Origin: Chaunax sp. Z400
Lineage: Eukaryota; Chordata; Actinopteri; Lophiiformes; Chaunacidae
NCBI GenBank assembly: GCA_037577475.1
Contig: JBAGJB010000177.1
Coordinates: forward strand, 79,501-143,500
Direction: 5' to 3'
DNA length: 64,000 bases
Positions 37,201-49,259 of this stretch are shown in pieces. The notes under the pieces are model-generated. The model searched no databases, had not been told where the DNA came from, and was given only the letters and a program-made list of their open reading frames with translations. A program made the position numbers and the translations under genes. Every line of letters starts with the position of its first letter. The stretch's first letter is position 1.

Positions 37201-39037
37201 TTGTGTTGTTGTTATAATGACCCTATAGGTTTATGTTGTTGTTATAATGATCCTCTAGGTTTGTGTTGTTGTTATATTGAGCCTATAGGTTTGTGTTGTT
37301 GTTATAATGAGCCTATAGGAATGTGTTGTTGTTATAATGACTCTATAGGTTTGTGTTATTGTTATATTGAGCCTATAGGTTTGTGTTGTTGTCATATTGA
37401 GCCTATAGGTTTGTGTTGTTGTTCTATTGATCCTATAGGTTTGTGTTGTTGTTATAATGAGTGTATAGGTTTGTGTTGTTGTTATAATGAGTCTATAGGT
37501 TTATGTGTTTGTCATATTGAGCCTATAGGTTTGTGTTCAATTGATCCTATAGGTTTGTGGTGTTGTTGTATTGATCCTATAGTTTTTTGTTGTTGTTATA
37601 TTGAGTCTATAGGTTTGCGTTGTTGTTATAATGAGCCTATAGGTTTGTGTTGTTATTGAGGCTATAGGTTTGTGTTGTTGTTCTATTGAGCCTATAGGTT
37701 TGTGTTGTTGTTATAATGAGCCTATAGGTTTGTGTTGTTATTGAGCCTATAGGTTTGTGTTGTTATTGAGCCTATAGGTTTGTGTTGTTATTGAGCCTAT
37801 AGGTTTGTGTTGTTATTGAGCCTATAGGTTTGTGTTGTTGTTATATTGAGTCTATAGGTTTGTGTTGTTGTTCTATTGAGCCCATAGGTTTGTGTTGTTG
37901 TTATATTGAGTCTATAGGTTTGTGTTGTTGTTCTATTGATCCTATAGGTTTGTGTTGTTGTTATAATGAGCCTATAGGTTTGTGTTGTTATTTAGCCTAT
38001 AGGTTTGTGTTGTTGTTATAATGACTCTATAGGTTTGTGTTGCTATATTGACCCTATAGGTTTGTGTTGTTGTTATAATGAGTCTATAGGTTTGTGTTGT
38101 TGTTATAACGATCCTATAGGTTTGTGTTGTTGTTATATTGAGCCTATAGGTTTGTGTTGTTGTTCTATTGATCCTATAGGGTTGTGTTGTTGTTATAATG
38201 AGTCTATAGGTTTGTGTGTGGTTACATTGAGCCTATAGGTTTGTGTTGTTGTTATAATGAGCCTATAGGTTTGTGTAGTTGTTATAATGACTCTATAGGT
38301 TTGTGTTGTTGTTATATTGAGCCTATAGGTTTGTGTTGTTGTCATAATGACCCTATAGGTTTGTGTTGTTGTCATATTGAGCCTATAGGTTTGTGTTGTT
38401 CTATTGATCCTATATGTTTGTGTTGTTGTTATAATGAGCCTATAGGTTTGTGTTGTTGTTATATTGAGCCTATAGGTTTGTGTTGTTGTTATAATGAGCC
38501 TATAGGAATGTGTTGTTGTTATAATGAGCCTATAGGAATGTGTTGTTGTTATAATGACTCTATAGGTTTGTGTTATTGTTATATTGAGCCTATAGGTTTG
38601 TGTTGTTGTCATATTGAGCCTATAGGTTTGTGTTGTTGTTCTATTGATCCTATAGGTTTGTGTTGTTGTTATAATGAGTGTATAGGTTTGTGTTGTTGTT
38701 ATAATGAGTCTATAGGTTTATGTGTTTGTCATATTGAGCCTATAGGTTTGTGTTCAATTGATCCTATAGGTTTGTGGTGTTGTTGTATTGATCCTATAGT
38801 TTTTTGTTGTTGTTATATTGAGTCTATAGGTTTGCGTTGTTGTTATAATGAGCCTATAGGTTTGTGTTGTTATTGAGGCTATAGGTTTGTGTTGTTGTTC
38901 TATTGAGCCTATAGGTTTGTGTTGTTGTTATAATGAGCCTATAGGTTTGTGTTGTTATTGAGCCTATAGGTTTGTGTTGTTATTGAGCCTATAGGTTTGT
39001 GTTGTTATTGAGCCTATAGGTTTGTGTTGTTATTGAG
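34213..39037 (+). repeat. 4.8-kb tandem duplication, copy 1
   Basis: Unit order recurs at a shift of 4,825 bp up to about 36,790 and 4,882 bp after about 37,160. Shared rare variants are ATAATCACTC (about 34,417), TTTGCGGTG (about 35,119), GGTATTTG (about 36,288) and TTTGTACTG (about 36,622). One substitution: A at 34,655 against C at 39,480. Inside the copy, about 37,270-37,830 and 38,455-39,040 are a further internal repeat (shift 1,217). Confidence 0.85.
34717..34932 (+). repeat. Marker cassette, standard form
   Basis: Full order; followed by ATTGAG and TGTGTGTGG units as at 5,461. Confidence 0.85.
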
Positions 39038-39541
39038 CCTATAGGTTTGTGCTGTTGTTATATTGAGCCTATAGGTTTGTGTTGTTGTTCTATTGATCCT
39101 ATAGGTTTGTGTTGTTGTTCTATTGATCCTATAGGTTTGTGTTGTTGTTATAATGAGTCTATAGGTTTGTGTGTGGTTACATTGAGCCTATAGGTTTGTG
39201 TTGTTGTTATAATGAGCCTATAGGTTTGTGTAGTTGTTATAATCACTCTATAGGTTTGTGTTGTTGTTATATTGAGCCTATAGGTTTGTGTTGTTGTCAT
39301 AATGACCCTATAGGTTTGTGTTGTTGTCATATTGAGCCTATAGGTTTGTGTTGTTCTATTGATCCTATAGGTTTGTGTTGTTGTTATAATGAGCCTATAG
39401 GTTTGTGTTGTTGTTCTATTGAGCCTATAGGTTTGTGTTGTTGTTATCATGAGCCTATAGGTTTGTGTTGTTATTGAGCCTATAGGTTTGTGTGTGGTGA
39501 CATTGAGCCTATAGGTTTGTGTTGTTATTGAGCCTATAGGT

Positions 39542-39757
39542 TTGTGTTGTTGTTATAATGAGAATATAGGTTTGTGTTGCTATATTGAGCCTATAGGTTT
39601 GTGTTCTATTGATCCTATAGGTTTGTGTTGTTGTTCTATTGGTCCTATAGGTTTGTGGTGTTGTTGTATTGATCCTATAGGTTTTTGTTGTTTTTATATT
39701 GAGTCTATAGGTTTGTGTTGTTGTTATAATGGGCCTATAGGTTTGTGTTGTTATTGA
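39542..39757 (+). repeat. Marker cassette, standard form
   Basis: Partner of 34,717 at 4,825 bp; its lead-in has GAGCCTATAGG where most have GAGCATATAGG. Confidence 0.85.
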
Positions 39758-41700
39758 GCCTATAGGTTTGTGTGTGGTGACATTGAGCCTATAGGTTTGT
39801 CTTGTTGTTATAATGAGCCTATAGGTTTGTGTTGTTGTTATAATGAGAATATAGGTTTGTGTTGCTATATTGAGCCTATAGGTTTGTGTTGTTGTTACAT
39901 TGAGCCCATAGTTTTGCGTTGTTGTTCTATTGATCCTATAGGTTTGCGGTGTTGTCATATTGAGCCTATAGGTTTTTGTTGTTGTTCTATTGATCCTATT
40001 GGTTTGTGGTGTTGTTGTATTGATCCTATAGGTTTTTGTTGTTGTTATATTGAGTCTATAGGTTTGTGTTGTTGTTATAATGAGCCTATAGGTTTGTGTT
40101 GTTGTTCTATTGAGCCTATAGGTTTGTGTTGTTGTTCTATTGAGCCTATAGGTTTGTGTTGTTGTTATAATGAGCCTATAGGTTTGTGTTGTTTTTGAGC
40201 CTATAGGTTTGTGTTGTTGTTATATTGAGCCTATAGGTTTGTGTGTGGTGACATTGAGCCTATAGGTTTGTCTTGTTGTTATAATGAGCCTATAGGTTTG
40301 TGTTGTTGTTATAATGAGTCTATAGGTTTATGTTGTTGTTACACTGAGCCTATAGGTTTGTGTTGTTGTTATAATGAGCCTATAGGTTTGTGCTGTTGTT
40401 CTATTGAGCCTATAGGTTTGTGTTGTTGTTATAATGAGCCTATAGGTTTGTGTGTGGTGACATTGAGCCTATAGGTTTGTCTTGTTGTTATAATGAGCCT
40501 ATAGGTTTGTGTTGTTGTTATAATGGGCCTATAGGTTTGTGTTGTTGTTATAATGGGCCTATAGGTTTGTGTTGTTATTGAGGCTATAGGTTTGTGTTGT
40601 TGTTCGATTGAGCCTATAGGTTTGTGTTGTTGTTATAATGAGCCTATAGGTTTGTGTTGTTATTGAGCCTATAGGTTTGTGTTGTTGTTATATTGAGCCT
40701 ATAGGTTTGTGTTGTTGTTATATTGAGCCTATAGGTTTGTGTTGTTGTTATATTGAGCCTATAGGTTTGTGTGTGGTGACATTGAGCCTATAGGTTTGTG
40801 TTGTTGTTATAATGAGCCTATAGGTTTGTGTTGTTGTTATAATGAGTCTATAGGTTTGTGTTGTTGTTACACTGAGCCTATAGGTTTGTGTTGTTGTTAT
40901 AATGAGCCTATAGGTTTGTGTTGTTATTGAGCCTATAGGTTTGTGTTGTTGTTCTATTGAGTCTATAGGTTTGTGTTGTTGTTCTATTGATCCTATAGGT
41001 TTGTGTTGTTGTTATAATGAGCCTATAGGTTAGTGTTGTTATTTAGCCTATAGGTTTGTGTTGTTGTTATAATGACTCTATAGGTTTGTGTTGTTGTTAT
41101 ATTGACCCTATAGGTATTTGTTGTTGTTATAATGAGTCTATAGGTTTGTGTTGTTGTTATAACGATCCTATAGGTTTATGTGTTTGTCATATCGATCCTA
41201 TAGGTTTGTGTTGTTGTTCTATTGATCCTATAGGTTTGTGTTGTTGTTCTATTGATCCTATAGGTTTGTGGTGTTGTCATATTGAGCCTATAGGTTTGTG
41301 TTGTTGTTCTATTGATCCTATTGGTTTGTGTTGTTGTTATAATGACTCTATAGGTTTGTGTTGTTGTTATAATGACTCTATAGGTTTGTGTTGTTGTTAC
41401 ACTGAGCCTATAGGTTTTTGCTGTTGTTATAATGAGCCTTTAGGTTTGTACTGTTGTTCTATTGAGCCTATAGGTTTGTGCTGTTGTTCTATTGAGCCTA
41501 TAGGTTTGTGTTGTTGTTATAATGAGCTTATCGGTTTGTGTTGTTGTTATATTGAGCCTATAGGTTTGTGTTGTTGTCATAATGACCCTATAGGTTTTTG
41601 TTGTTGTTATATTGAGCCTTTAGGTTTGTGCTGTTGTTCTATTGAGCCCATAGGTTTGTGTTGTTGTTATAATGAGCCTATAGGTTTGTGTTGTTATTGA

Positions 41701-41970
41701 GCCTATAGGTTTGTGTGTGGTGACATTGAGCCTATAGGTTTGTCTTGTTGTTATAATGAGCCTATAGGTTTGTGTTGTTGTTATAATGAGCCTATAGGTT
41801 TGTGTTGTTATTGAGCCTATAGGTTTGTGTGTGGTGACATTGAGCCTATAGGTTTGTCTTGTTGTTATAATGAGCCTATAGGTTTGTGTTGTTGTTATAA
41901 TGAGCCTATAGGTTTGTGTTGTTATTGAGCCTATAGGTTTGTGTGTGGTGACATTGAGCCTATAGGTTTG
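41701..41970 (+). repeat. 114-bp four-unit group, local triplication
   Basis: A group made of a 29-bp TGTGTGTGG unit, a TTTGTCTTG 30-mer, a canonical 30-mer and an ATTGAG 25-mer follows itself. Two rounds are complete and a third is partial before it runs into the GAGAATATAGA unit. The partner region near 36,930-37,140 has one round fewer. Confidence 0.75.
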
Positions 41971-43819
41971 TCTTGTTGTTATAATGAGCCTATAGGTTTG
42001 TGTTGTTGTTATAATGAGAATATAGATTTGTGTTGCTATATTGAGCCCTAAAGGTTTGTGTTGTTACATTGAGCCCATAGTTTTGTGTTGTTGTTATAAT
42101 GACCCTATAGGTTTATGTTGTTGTTATAATGATCCTCTAGGTTTGTGTTGTTGTTATATTGAGCCTATAGGTTTGTGTTGTTGTTATAATGAGCCTATAG
42201 GAATGTGTTGTTGTTATAATGACTCTATAGGTTTGTGTTATTGTTATATTGAGCCTATAGGTTTGTGTTGTTGTCATATTGAGCCTATAGGTTTGTGTTG
42301 TTGTTCTATTGATCCTATAGGTTTGTGTTGTTGTTATAATGAGTGTATAGGTTTGTGTTGTTGTTATAATGAGTCTATAGGTTTATGTGTTTGTCATATT
42401 GAGCCTATAGGTTTGTGTTCAATTGATCCTATAGGTTTGTGGTGTTGTTGTATTGATCCTATAGTTTTTTGTTGTTGTTATATTGAGTCTATAGGTTTGC
42501 GTTGTTGTTATAATGAGCCTATAGGTTTGTGTTGTTATTGAGGCTATAGGTTTGTGTTGTTGTTCTATTGAGCCTATAGGTTTGTGTTGTTGTTATAATG
42601 AGCCTATAGGTTTGTGTTGTTATTGAGCCTATAGGTTTGTGTTGTTATTGAGCCTATAGGTTTGTGTTGTTATTGAGCCTATAGGTTTGTGTTGTTATTG
42701 AGCCTATAGGTTTGTGTTGTTGTTATATTGAGTCTATAGGTTTGTGTTGTTGTTCTATTGAGCCCATAGGTTTGTGTTGTTGTTATATTGAGTCTATAGG
42801 TTTGTGTTGTTGTTCTATTGATCCTATAGGTTTGTGTTGTTGTTATAATGAGCCTATAGGTTTGTGTTGTTATTTAGCCTATAGGTTTGTGTTGTTGTTA
42901 TAATGACTCTATAGGTTTGTGTTGCTATATTGACCCTATAGGTTTGTGTTGTTGTTATAATGAGTCTATAGGTTTGTGTTGTTGTTATAACGATCCTATA
43001 GGTTTGTGTTGTTGTTATATTGAGCCTATAGGTTTGTGTTGTTGTTCTATTGATCCTATAGGGTTGTGTTGTTGTTATAATGAGTCTATAGGTTTGTGTG
43101 TGGTTACATTGAGCCTATAGGTTTGTGTTGTTGTTATAATGAGCCTATAGGTTTGTGTAGTTGTTATAATGACTCTATAGGTTTGTGTTGTTGTCATAAT
43201 GAGCCTATAGGTTTGTGTTGTTGTCATAATGACCCTATAGGTTTGTGTTGTTGTCATATTGAGCCTATAGGTTTGTGTTGTTCTATTGATCCTATATGTT
43301 TGTGTTGTTGTTATAATGAGCCTATAGGTTTGTGTTGTTGTTATATTGAGCCTATAGGTTTGTGTTGTTGTTATAATGAGCCTATAGGAATGTGTTGTTG
43401 TTATAATGAGCCTATAGGAATGTGTTGTTGTTATAATGACTCTATAGGTTTGTGTTATTGTTATATTGAGCCTATAGGTTTGTGTTGTTGTCATATTGAG
43501 CCTATAGGTTTGTGTTGTTGTTCTATTGATCCTATAGGTTTGTGTTGTTGTTATAATGAGTGTATAGGTTTGTGTTGTTGTTATAATGAGTCTATAGGTT
43601 TATGTGTTTGTCATATTGAGCCTATAGGTTTGTGTTCAATTGATCCTATAGGTTTGTGGTGTTGTTGTATTGATCCTATAGTTTTTTGTTGTTGTTATAT
43701 TGAGTCTATAGGTTTGCGTTGTTGTTATAATGAGCCTATAGGTTTGTGTTGTTATTGAGGCTATAGGTTTGTGTTGTTGTTCTATTGAGCCTATAGGTTT
43801 GTGTTGTTGTTATAATGAG

Positions 43820-43960
43820 CCTATAGGTTTGTGTTGTTATTGAGCCTATAGGTTTGTGTTGTTATTGAGCCTATAGGTTTGTGTTGTTATTGAGCCTATA
43901 GGTTTGTGTTGTTATTGAGCCTATAGGTTTGTGTTGTTATTGAGCCTATAGGTTTGTGTT
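43820..43960 (+). repeat. Run of five 25-bp units
   Basis: Five consecutive 25-mers ending ATTGAG lie here. Runs of four of the same unit occur near 37,730-37,830, 38,942-39,042 and 42,612-42,712, so this run has grown by one. Confidence 0.8.
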
Positions 43961-45474
43961 GTTGTTATATTGAGTCTATAGGTTTGTGTTGTTGTTCTAT
44001 TGAGCCTATAGGTTTGTGTTGTTATTGAGGCTATAGGTTTGTGTTGTTGTTATAATGAGCCTATAGGTTTGTGTTGTTATTTAGCCTATAGGTTTGTGTT
44101 GTTGTTCTATTGATCCTATAGGTTTGTGTTGTTATTTAGCCTATAGGTTTGTGTTGTTGTTATAATGAGCCTATAGGTTTGTGTGTGGTGACATTGAGCC
44201 TATAGGTTTGTCTTGTTGTTATAATGAGCCTATAGGTTTGTGTTGTTGTTATAATGAGTCTATAGGTTTGTGTTGTTGTTACACTGAGCCTATAGGTTTG
44301 TGTTGTTGTTATAATGAGCCTATAGGTTTGTGTTGTTATTGAGGCTATAGGTTTGTGTTGTTCTTGAGGCTATAGGTTTGTGTTGTTCTTGAGGCTATAG
44401 GTTTGTGTTGTTCTATTGAGCCTATAGGTTTGTGTTGTTGTTATAATGAGCCTATAGGTTTGTGTTGTTATTGAGCCTATAGGTTTGTGTTGTTCTATTG
44501 AGTCTATAGGTTTGTGTTGTTGTTCTATTGATCCTATAGGTTTGTGTTGTTGTTATAATGAGCCTATAGGTTTGTGTTGTTATTTAGCCTATAGGTTTGT
44601 GTTGTTGTTATAATGACTCTATAGGTTTGTGTTGCTATATTGACCCTATAGGTTTGTGTTGCTATATTGACCCTATAGGTTTGTGTTGTTGTTATAATGA
44701 GTCTATAGGTTTGTGTTGTTGTTATAACGATCCTATAGGTTTGTGCTGTTGTTATATTGAGCCTATAGGTTTGTGCTGTTGTTATATTGAGCCTATAGGT
44801 TTGTGTTGTTGTTCTATTGATCCTATAGGTTTGTGTTGTTGTTATAATGAGTCTATAGGTTTGTGTGTGGTTACATTGAGCCTATACGTTTGTGTTGTTG
44901 TTATAATGAGCCTATAGGTTTGTGTAGTTGTTATAATGACTCTATAGGTTTGTGTAGTTGTTATAATGACTCTATAGGTTTGTGTTGTTGTCATATTGAG
45001 CCTATAGGTTTGTGTTGTTGTCATATTGAGCCTATAGGTTTGTGTTGTTGTCATATTGAGCCTATAGGTTTGTGTTGTTCTATTGATCCTATAGGTTTGT
45101 GTTGTTCTATTGATCCTATAGGTTTGTGTTGTTGTTATAATGAGCCTATAGGTTTGTGTTGTTGTTCTATTGAGCCTATAGGTTTGTGTTGTTGTTATCA
45201 TGAGCCTATAGGTTTGTGTTGTTATTGAGCCTATAGGTTTGTGTTGTTGTTATAATGAGAATATAGGTTTGTGTTGTTGTTATAATGAGAATATAGGTTT
45301 GTGTTGCTATATTGAGCCTATAGGTTTGTGTTGTTGTTCTATTGGTCCTATAGGTTTGTGGTGTTGTTCTATTGGTCCTATAGGTTTGTGGTGTTGTTGT
45401 ATTGATCCTATAGGTTTTTGTTGTTTTTATATTGAGTCTATAGGTTTGTGTTGTTGTTATAATGGGCCTATAGG
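43926..45474 (+). repeat. Mixed unit series with doubled units
   Basis: Satellite with ATTTAG and CTTGAG 25-mers, and from about 44,630 a region where many units stand in pairs or triplets: two TGCTATATTGACC units, two TGTGTAGTTG units, three TCATATTGAG units, two 27-bp TTCTATTGAT units. It ends in an expanded marker cassette at 45,239. CCTATACG near 44,881 is a palindrome change. Confidence 0.8.
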
Positions 45475-45520
45475 TTTGTGTTGTTGTTATAATGGGCCTA
45501 TAGGTTTGTGTTGTTATTGA
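45239..45520 (+). repeat. Marker cassette, expanded 282-bp form
   Basis: The GAGAATATAGG, TTCTATTGGTCC and ATAATGGGCC units are each doubled and the 24-mer is missing. Doubling of single units is general in the surrounding 44.6-45.8 kb. Confidence 0.8.
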
Positions 45521-46110
45521 GCCTATAGGTTTGTGTGTGGTGACATTGAGCCTATAGGTTTGTCTTGTTATAATGAGCCTATAGGTTTGTGTTGTTGTTA
45601 TAATGAGAATATAGATTTGTGTTGTTGTTACATTGAGCCTATAGGTTTGTGTTGTTGTTACATTGAGCCCATAGTTTTGCGTTGTTGTTCTATTGATCCT
45701 ATAGGTTTGTGGTGTTGTCATATTGAGCCTATAGGTTTGTGGTGTTGTCATATTGAGCCTATAGGTTTTTGTTGTTGTTATATTGAGTCTATAGGTTTGT
45801 GTTGTTGTTATAATGAGCCTACAGGTTTGTGTTGTTATTGAGGCTATAGGTTTGTGTTGTTGTTCTATTGAGCCTATAGGTTTGTGTTGTTGTTATAATG
45901 AGCCTATAGGTTTGTGTTGTTTTTGAGCCTATAGGTTTGTGTTGTTGTTATATTGAGCCTATAGGTTTGTGTGTGGTGACATTGAGCCTATAGGTTTGTC
46001 TTGTTGTTATAATGAGCCTATAGGTTTGTGTTGTTGTTATAATGAGTCTATAGGTTTATGTTGTTGTTACACTGAGCCTATAGGTTTGTGTTGTTGTTAT
46101 AATGAGCCTA
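45475..46110 (+). repeat. Spaced segmental repeat, copy 1 (offset 2,621)
   Basis: The order and rare variants recur at 48,096-48,731. Shared unusual features are a 27-bp TTTGTCTTGTTATAATG unit, doubled TGTGGTGTTGTCAT units and GAGCCTACAGG (about 45,816 and 48,437). Beyond about 46,110 the two diverge. Confidence 0.8.
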
Positions 46111-48095
46111 TAGGTTTGTGCTGTTGTTCTATTGAGCCTAGAGGTTTGTGTTGTTGTTATAATGAGCCTATAGGTTTGTGTGTGGTGACATTGAGCCTAT
46201 AGGTTTGTCTTGTTGTTATAATGAGCCTATAGGTTTGTGTTGTTGTTATAATGAGTCTATAGGTTTATGTTGTTGTTACACTGAGCCTATAGGTTTGTGT
46301 TGTTGTTATAATGAGCCTATAGGTTTGTGCTGTTGTTCTATTGAGCCTATAGGTTTGTGTTGTTGTTATAATGAGCTTATCGGTTTGTGTTGTTGTTATA
46401 TTGAGCCTATAGGTTTGTGTTGTTGTCATAATGACCCTATAGGTTTGTGTTGTTGTTATATTGAGCCTATAGGTTTGTGTTGTTGTTCTATTGAGAATAT
46501 AGGTGTGTGTTGCTATATTCAGCCTATAGGTTTGTGTTGTTGTTTTATTGAGCCTATAGGTTTGTGTTGTTATTGAGCATATAGGTTTGTGTGTGGTGAC
46601 ATTGAGCCTATAGGTTTGTGTTGTTATTGAGCCTATAGCTTTGTGTTGTTGTTATAATGAGAATATAGGTTTGTGTTGCTATATTGAGCCTATAGGTTTG
46701 TGTTCTATTGATCCTATAGGTTTGTGTTGTTGTTCTATTGGTCCTATAGGTTTGTGGTGTTGTTGTATTGATCCTATAGGTTTTTGTTGTTTTTATATTG
46801 AGTCTATAGGTTTGTGTTGTTGTTATAATGGGCCTATAGGTTTGTGTTGTTATTGAGGCTATAGGTTTGTGTTGTTGTTCGATTGAGCCTATAGGTTTGT
46901 GTTGTTGTTCGATTGAGCCTATAGGTTTGTGTTGTTGTTATAATGAGCCTATAGGTTTGTGTTGTTGTTATTGAGCCTATAGGTTTGTGTTGTTGTTATA
47001 TTGAGCCTATAGGTTTGTGTGTGGTGACATTGAGCCTATAGGTTTGTCTTGTTGTTATAATGAGCCTATAGGTTTGTGTTGTTGTTATAATGAGTCTATA
47101 GGTTTGTGTTGTTGTTACACTGAGCCTATAGGTTTGTGTTGTTGTTATAATGAGCCTATAGGTTTGTGTTGTTATTGAGGCTATAGGTTTGTGTTGTTCT
47201 ATTGAGCCTATAGGTTTGTGTTGTTGTTATAATGAGCCTATAGGTTTGTGTTGTTATTGAGTCTATAGGTTTGTGTTGTTGTTCTATTGAGTCTATAGGT
47301 TTGTGTTGTTGTTCTATTGATCCTATAGGTTTGTGTTGTTGTTATAATGAGCCTATAGGTTAGTGTTGTTATTTAGCCTATAGGTTTGTGTTGTTGTTAT
47401 AATGACTCTATAGGTTTGTGTTGTTGTTATATTGACCCTATAGGTATTTGTTGTTGTTATAATGAGTCTATAGGTTTGTGTTGTTGTTATAACGATCCTA
47501 TAGGTTTATGTGTTTGTCATATCGATCCTATAGGTTTGTGTTGTTGTTCTATTGATCCTATAGGTTTGTGTTGTTGTCATATTGATCCTATAGGTTTGTG
47601 TTGTTGTTCTATTGATCCTATTGGTTTGTGTTGTTGTTATAATGACTCTATAGGTTTGTGTTGTTGTTACACTGAGCCTATAGGTTTTTGCTGTTGTTAT
47701 AATGAGCCTTTAGGTTTGTGCTGTTGTTCTATTGAGCCTATAGGTTTGTGCTGTTGTTCTATTGAGCCTATAGGTTTGTGTTGTTGTTATAATGAGCTTA
47801 TCGGTTTATGTTGTTGTTATATTGAGGCTATAGGTTTGTGTTGTTGTCATAATGACCCTATAGGTTTTTGTTGTTGTTATATTGAGCCTATGGGTTTGTG
47901 TTGTTATTCTATTGAGAATATAGGTTTGTGTTGCTATATTCAGCCTATAGGTTTGTGTTGTTGTTACATTGAGCCCATAGGTTTGTGTTGTTGTTATAAT
48001 GAGCCTATAGGTTTGTGTTGTTATTGAGCCTATAGGTTTGTGTGTGGTGACATTGAGCCTATAGGTTTGTCTTGTTGTTATAATGAGCCTATAGG
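46111..48095 (+). repeat. Mixed unit series between the spaced repeats
   Basis: Satellite with two CTTATCGG markers (46,376 and 47,797, the last of the window), a marker cassette at 46,641 introduced by TATAGCTTTG, a doubled TTCGATTGAG unit near 46,880-46,910, a rare 28-mer near 46,960 and a block at 47,386-48,027 related to 36,231-36,932 and 41,056-41,700. A TTGAGGCTATAGG unit near 47,822 is private. Confidence 0.8.
46641..46856 (+). repeat. Marker cassette, standard form
   Basis: Full order, introduced by TATAGCTTTG instead of TATAGGTTTG. Confidence 0.85.
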
Positions 48096-48731
48096 TTTGT
48101 GTTGTTGTTATAATGGGCCTATAGGTTTGTGTTGTTATTGAGCCTATAGGTTTGTGTGTGGTGACATTGAGCCTATAGGTTTGTCTTGTTATAATGAGCC
48201 TATAGGTTTGTGTTGTTGTTATAATGAGAATATAGATTTGTGTTGTTGTTACATTGAGCCTATAGGTTTGTGTTGTTGTTACATTGAGCCCATAGTTTTG
48301 CGTTGTTGTTCTATTGATCCTATAGGTTTGTGGTGTTGTCATATTGAGCCTATAGGTTTGTGGTGTTGTCATATTGAGCCTATAGGTTTTTGTTGTTGTT
48401 ATATTGAGTCTATAGGTTTGTGTTGTTGTTATAATGAGCCTACAGGTTTGTGTTGTTATTGAGGCTATAGGTTTGTGTTGTTGTTCTATTGAGCCTATAG
48501 GTTTGTGTTGTTGTTATAATGAGCCTATAGGTTTGTGTTGTTTTTGAGCCTATAGGTTTGTGTTGTTGTTATATTGAGCCTATAGGTTTGTGTGTGGTGA
48601 CATTGAGCCTATAGGTTTGTCTTGTTGTTATAATGAGCCTATAGGTTTGTGTTGTTGTTATAATGAGTCTATAGGTTTATGTTGTTGTTACACTGAGCCT
48701 ATAGGTTTGTGTTGTTGTTATAATGAGTCTA
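48096..48731 (+). repeat. Spaced segmental repeat, copy 2
   Basis: This is the second copy of 45,475-46,110, with the same paired TGTGGTGTTGTCAT units and the same GAGCCTACAGG change. It continues into doubled GTTACACTGAG units rather than the GTGCTGTTG unit of copy 1. Confidence 0.8.
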
Positions 48732-49259
48732 TAGGTTTGTGTTGTTGTTACACTGAGCCTATAGGTTTGTGTTGTTGTTATAATGAGCCTATAGGTTTAT
48801 GTTGTTATTTAGCCTATAGGTTTGTGTTGTTGTTCTATTGATCCTATAGGTTTGTGTTGTTATTTAGCCTATAGGTTTGTGTTGTTGTTATAATGAGCCT
48901 ATAGGTTTGTGTGTGGTGACATTGAGCCTATAGGTTTGTCTTGTTGTTATAATGAGTCTATAGGTTTGTGTTGTTGTTATAATGAGTCTATAGGTTTGTG
49001 TTGTTGTTACACTGAGCCTATAGGTTTGTGTTGTTATTGAGGCTATAGGTTTGTGTTGTTCTTGAGGCTATAGGTTTGTGTTGTTCTTGAGGCTATAGGT
49101 TTGTGTTGTTCTATTGAGCCTATAGGTTTGTGTTGTTGTTATAATGAGCCTATAGGTTTGTGTTGTTATTGAGGCTATTGGTTTGTGTTGTTGTTCTATT
49201 GAGCCTATAGGTTTGTGTTGTTGTTATAATGAGCCTATAGGTTTGTGTTGTTATTGAGC
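48732..49259 (+). repeat. Mixed unit series rich in 25-bp units
   Basis: Satellite with ATTTAG, ATTGAGG and paired CTTGAG 25-mers. This order (ATTTAG, TGTGTGTGG, TTTGTCTTG, GTTACACTGAG, CTTGAG) is the basic motif of the last 15 kb and appears again near 51.3, 54.0, 62.7 and 63.1 kb. Confidence 0.75.

Larger units (their letters stand above)
39038..43925 (+). repeat. 4.8-kb tandem duplication, copy 2
   Basis: This matches copy 1, but the 57-bp change of shift is the sum of two events. About 57 bp is lost near 41,610-41,640, removing the TTATTCTATTGAGAATATAGG part. A 114-bp group of four units (29+30+30+25 bp) is gained near 41,700-41,930, where the group stands three times instead of twice. 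A TCATAATGAGCC unit near 43,190 replaces a TATATTGAGCC unit. It ends with five ATTGAG 25-mers where copy 1 has four. Confidence 0.85.

Noticed and set aside
45206..45751. Minus-strand Thr/Gln-rich open frames (up to about 188 codons) as genes
   Set aside because: They are the same unit read in reverse. Their ATG comes only from variants with CAT (ATCATGAG, TCATATTGAG), and they end at frame-shifting units. They overlap + strand frames of equal quality.
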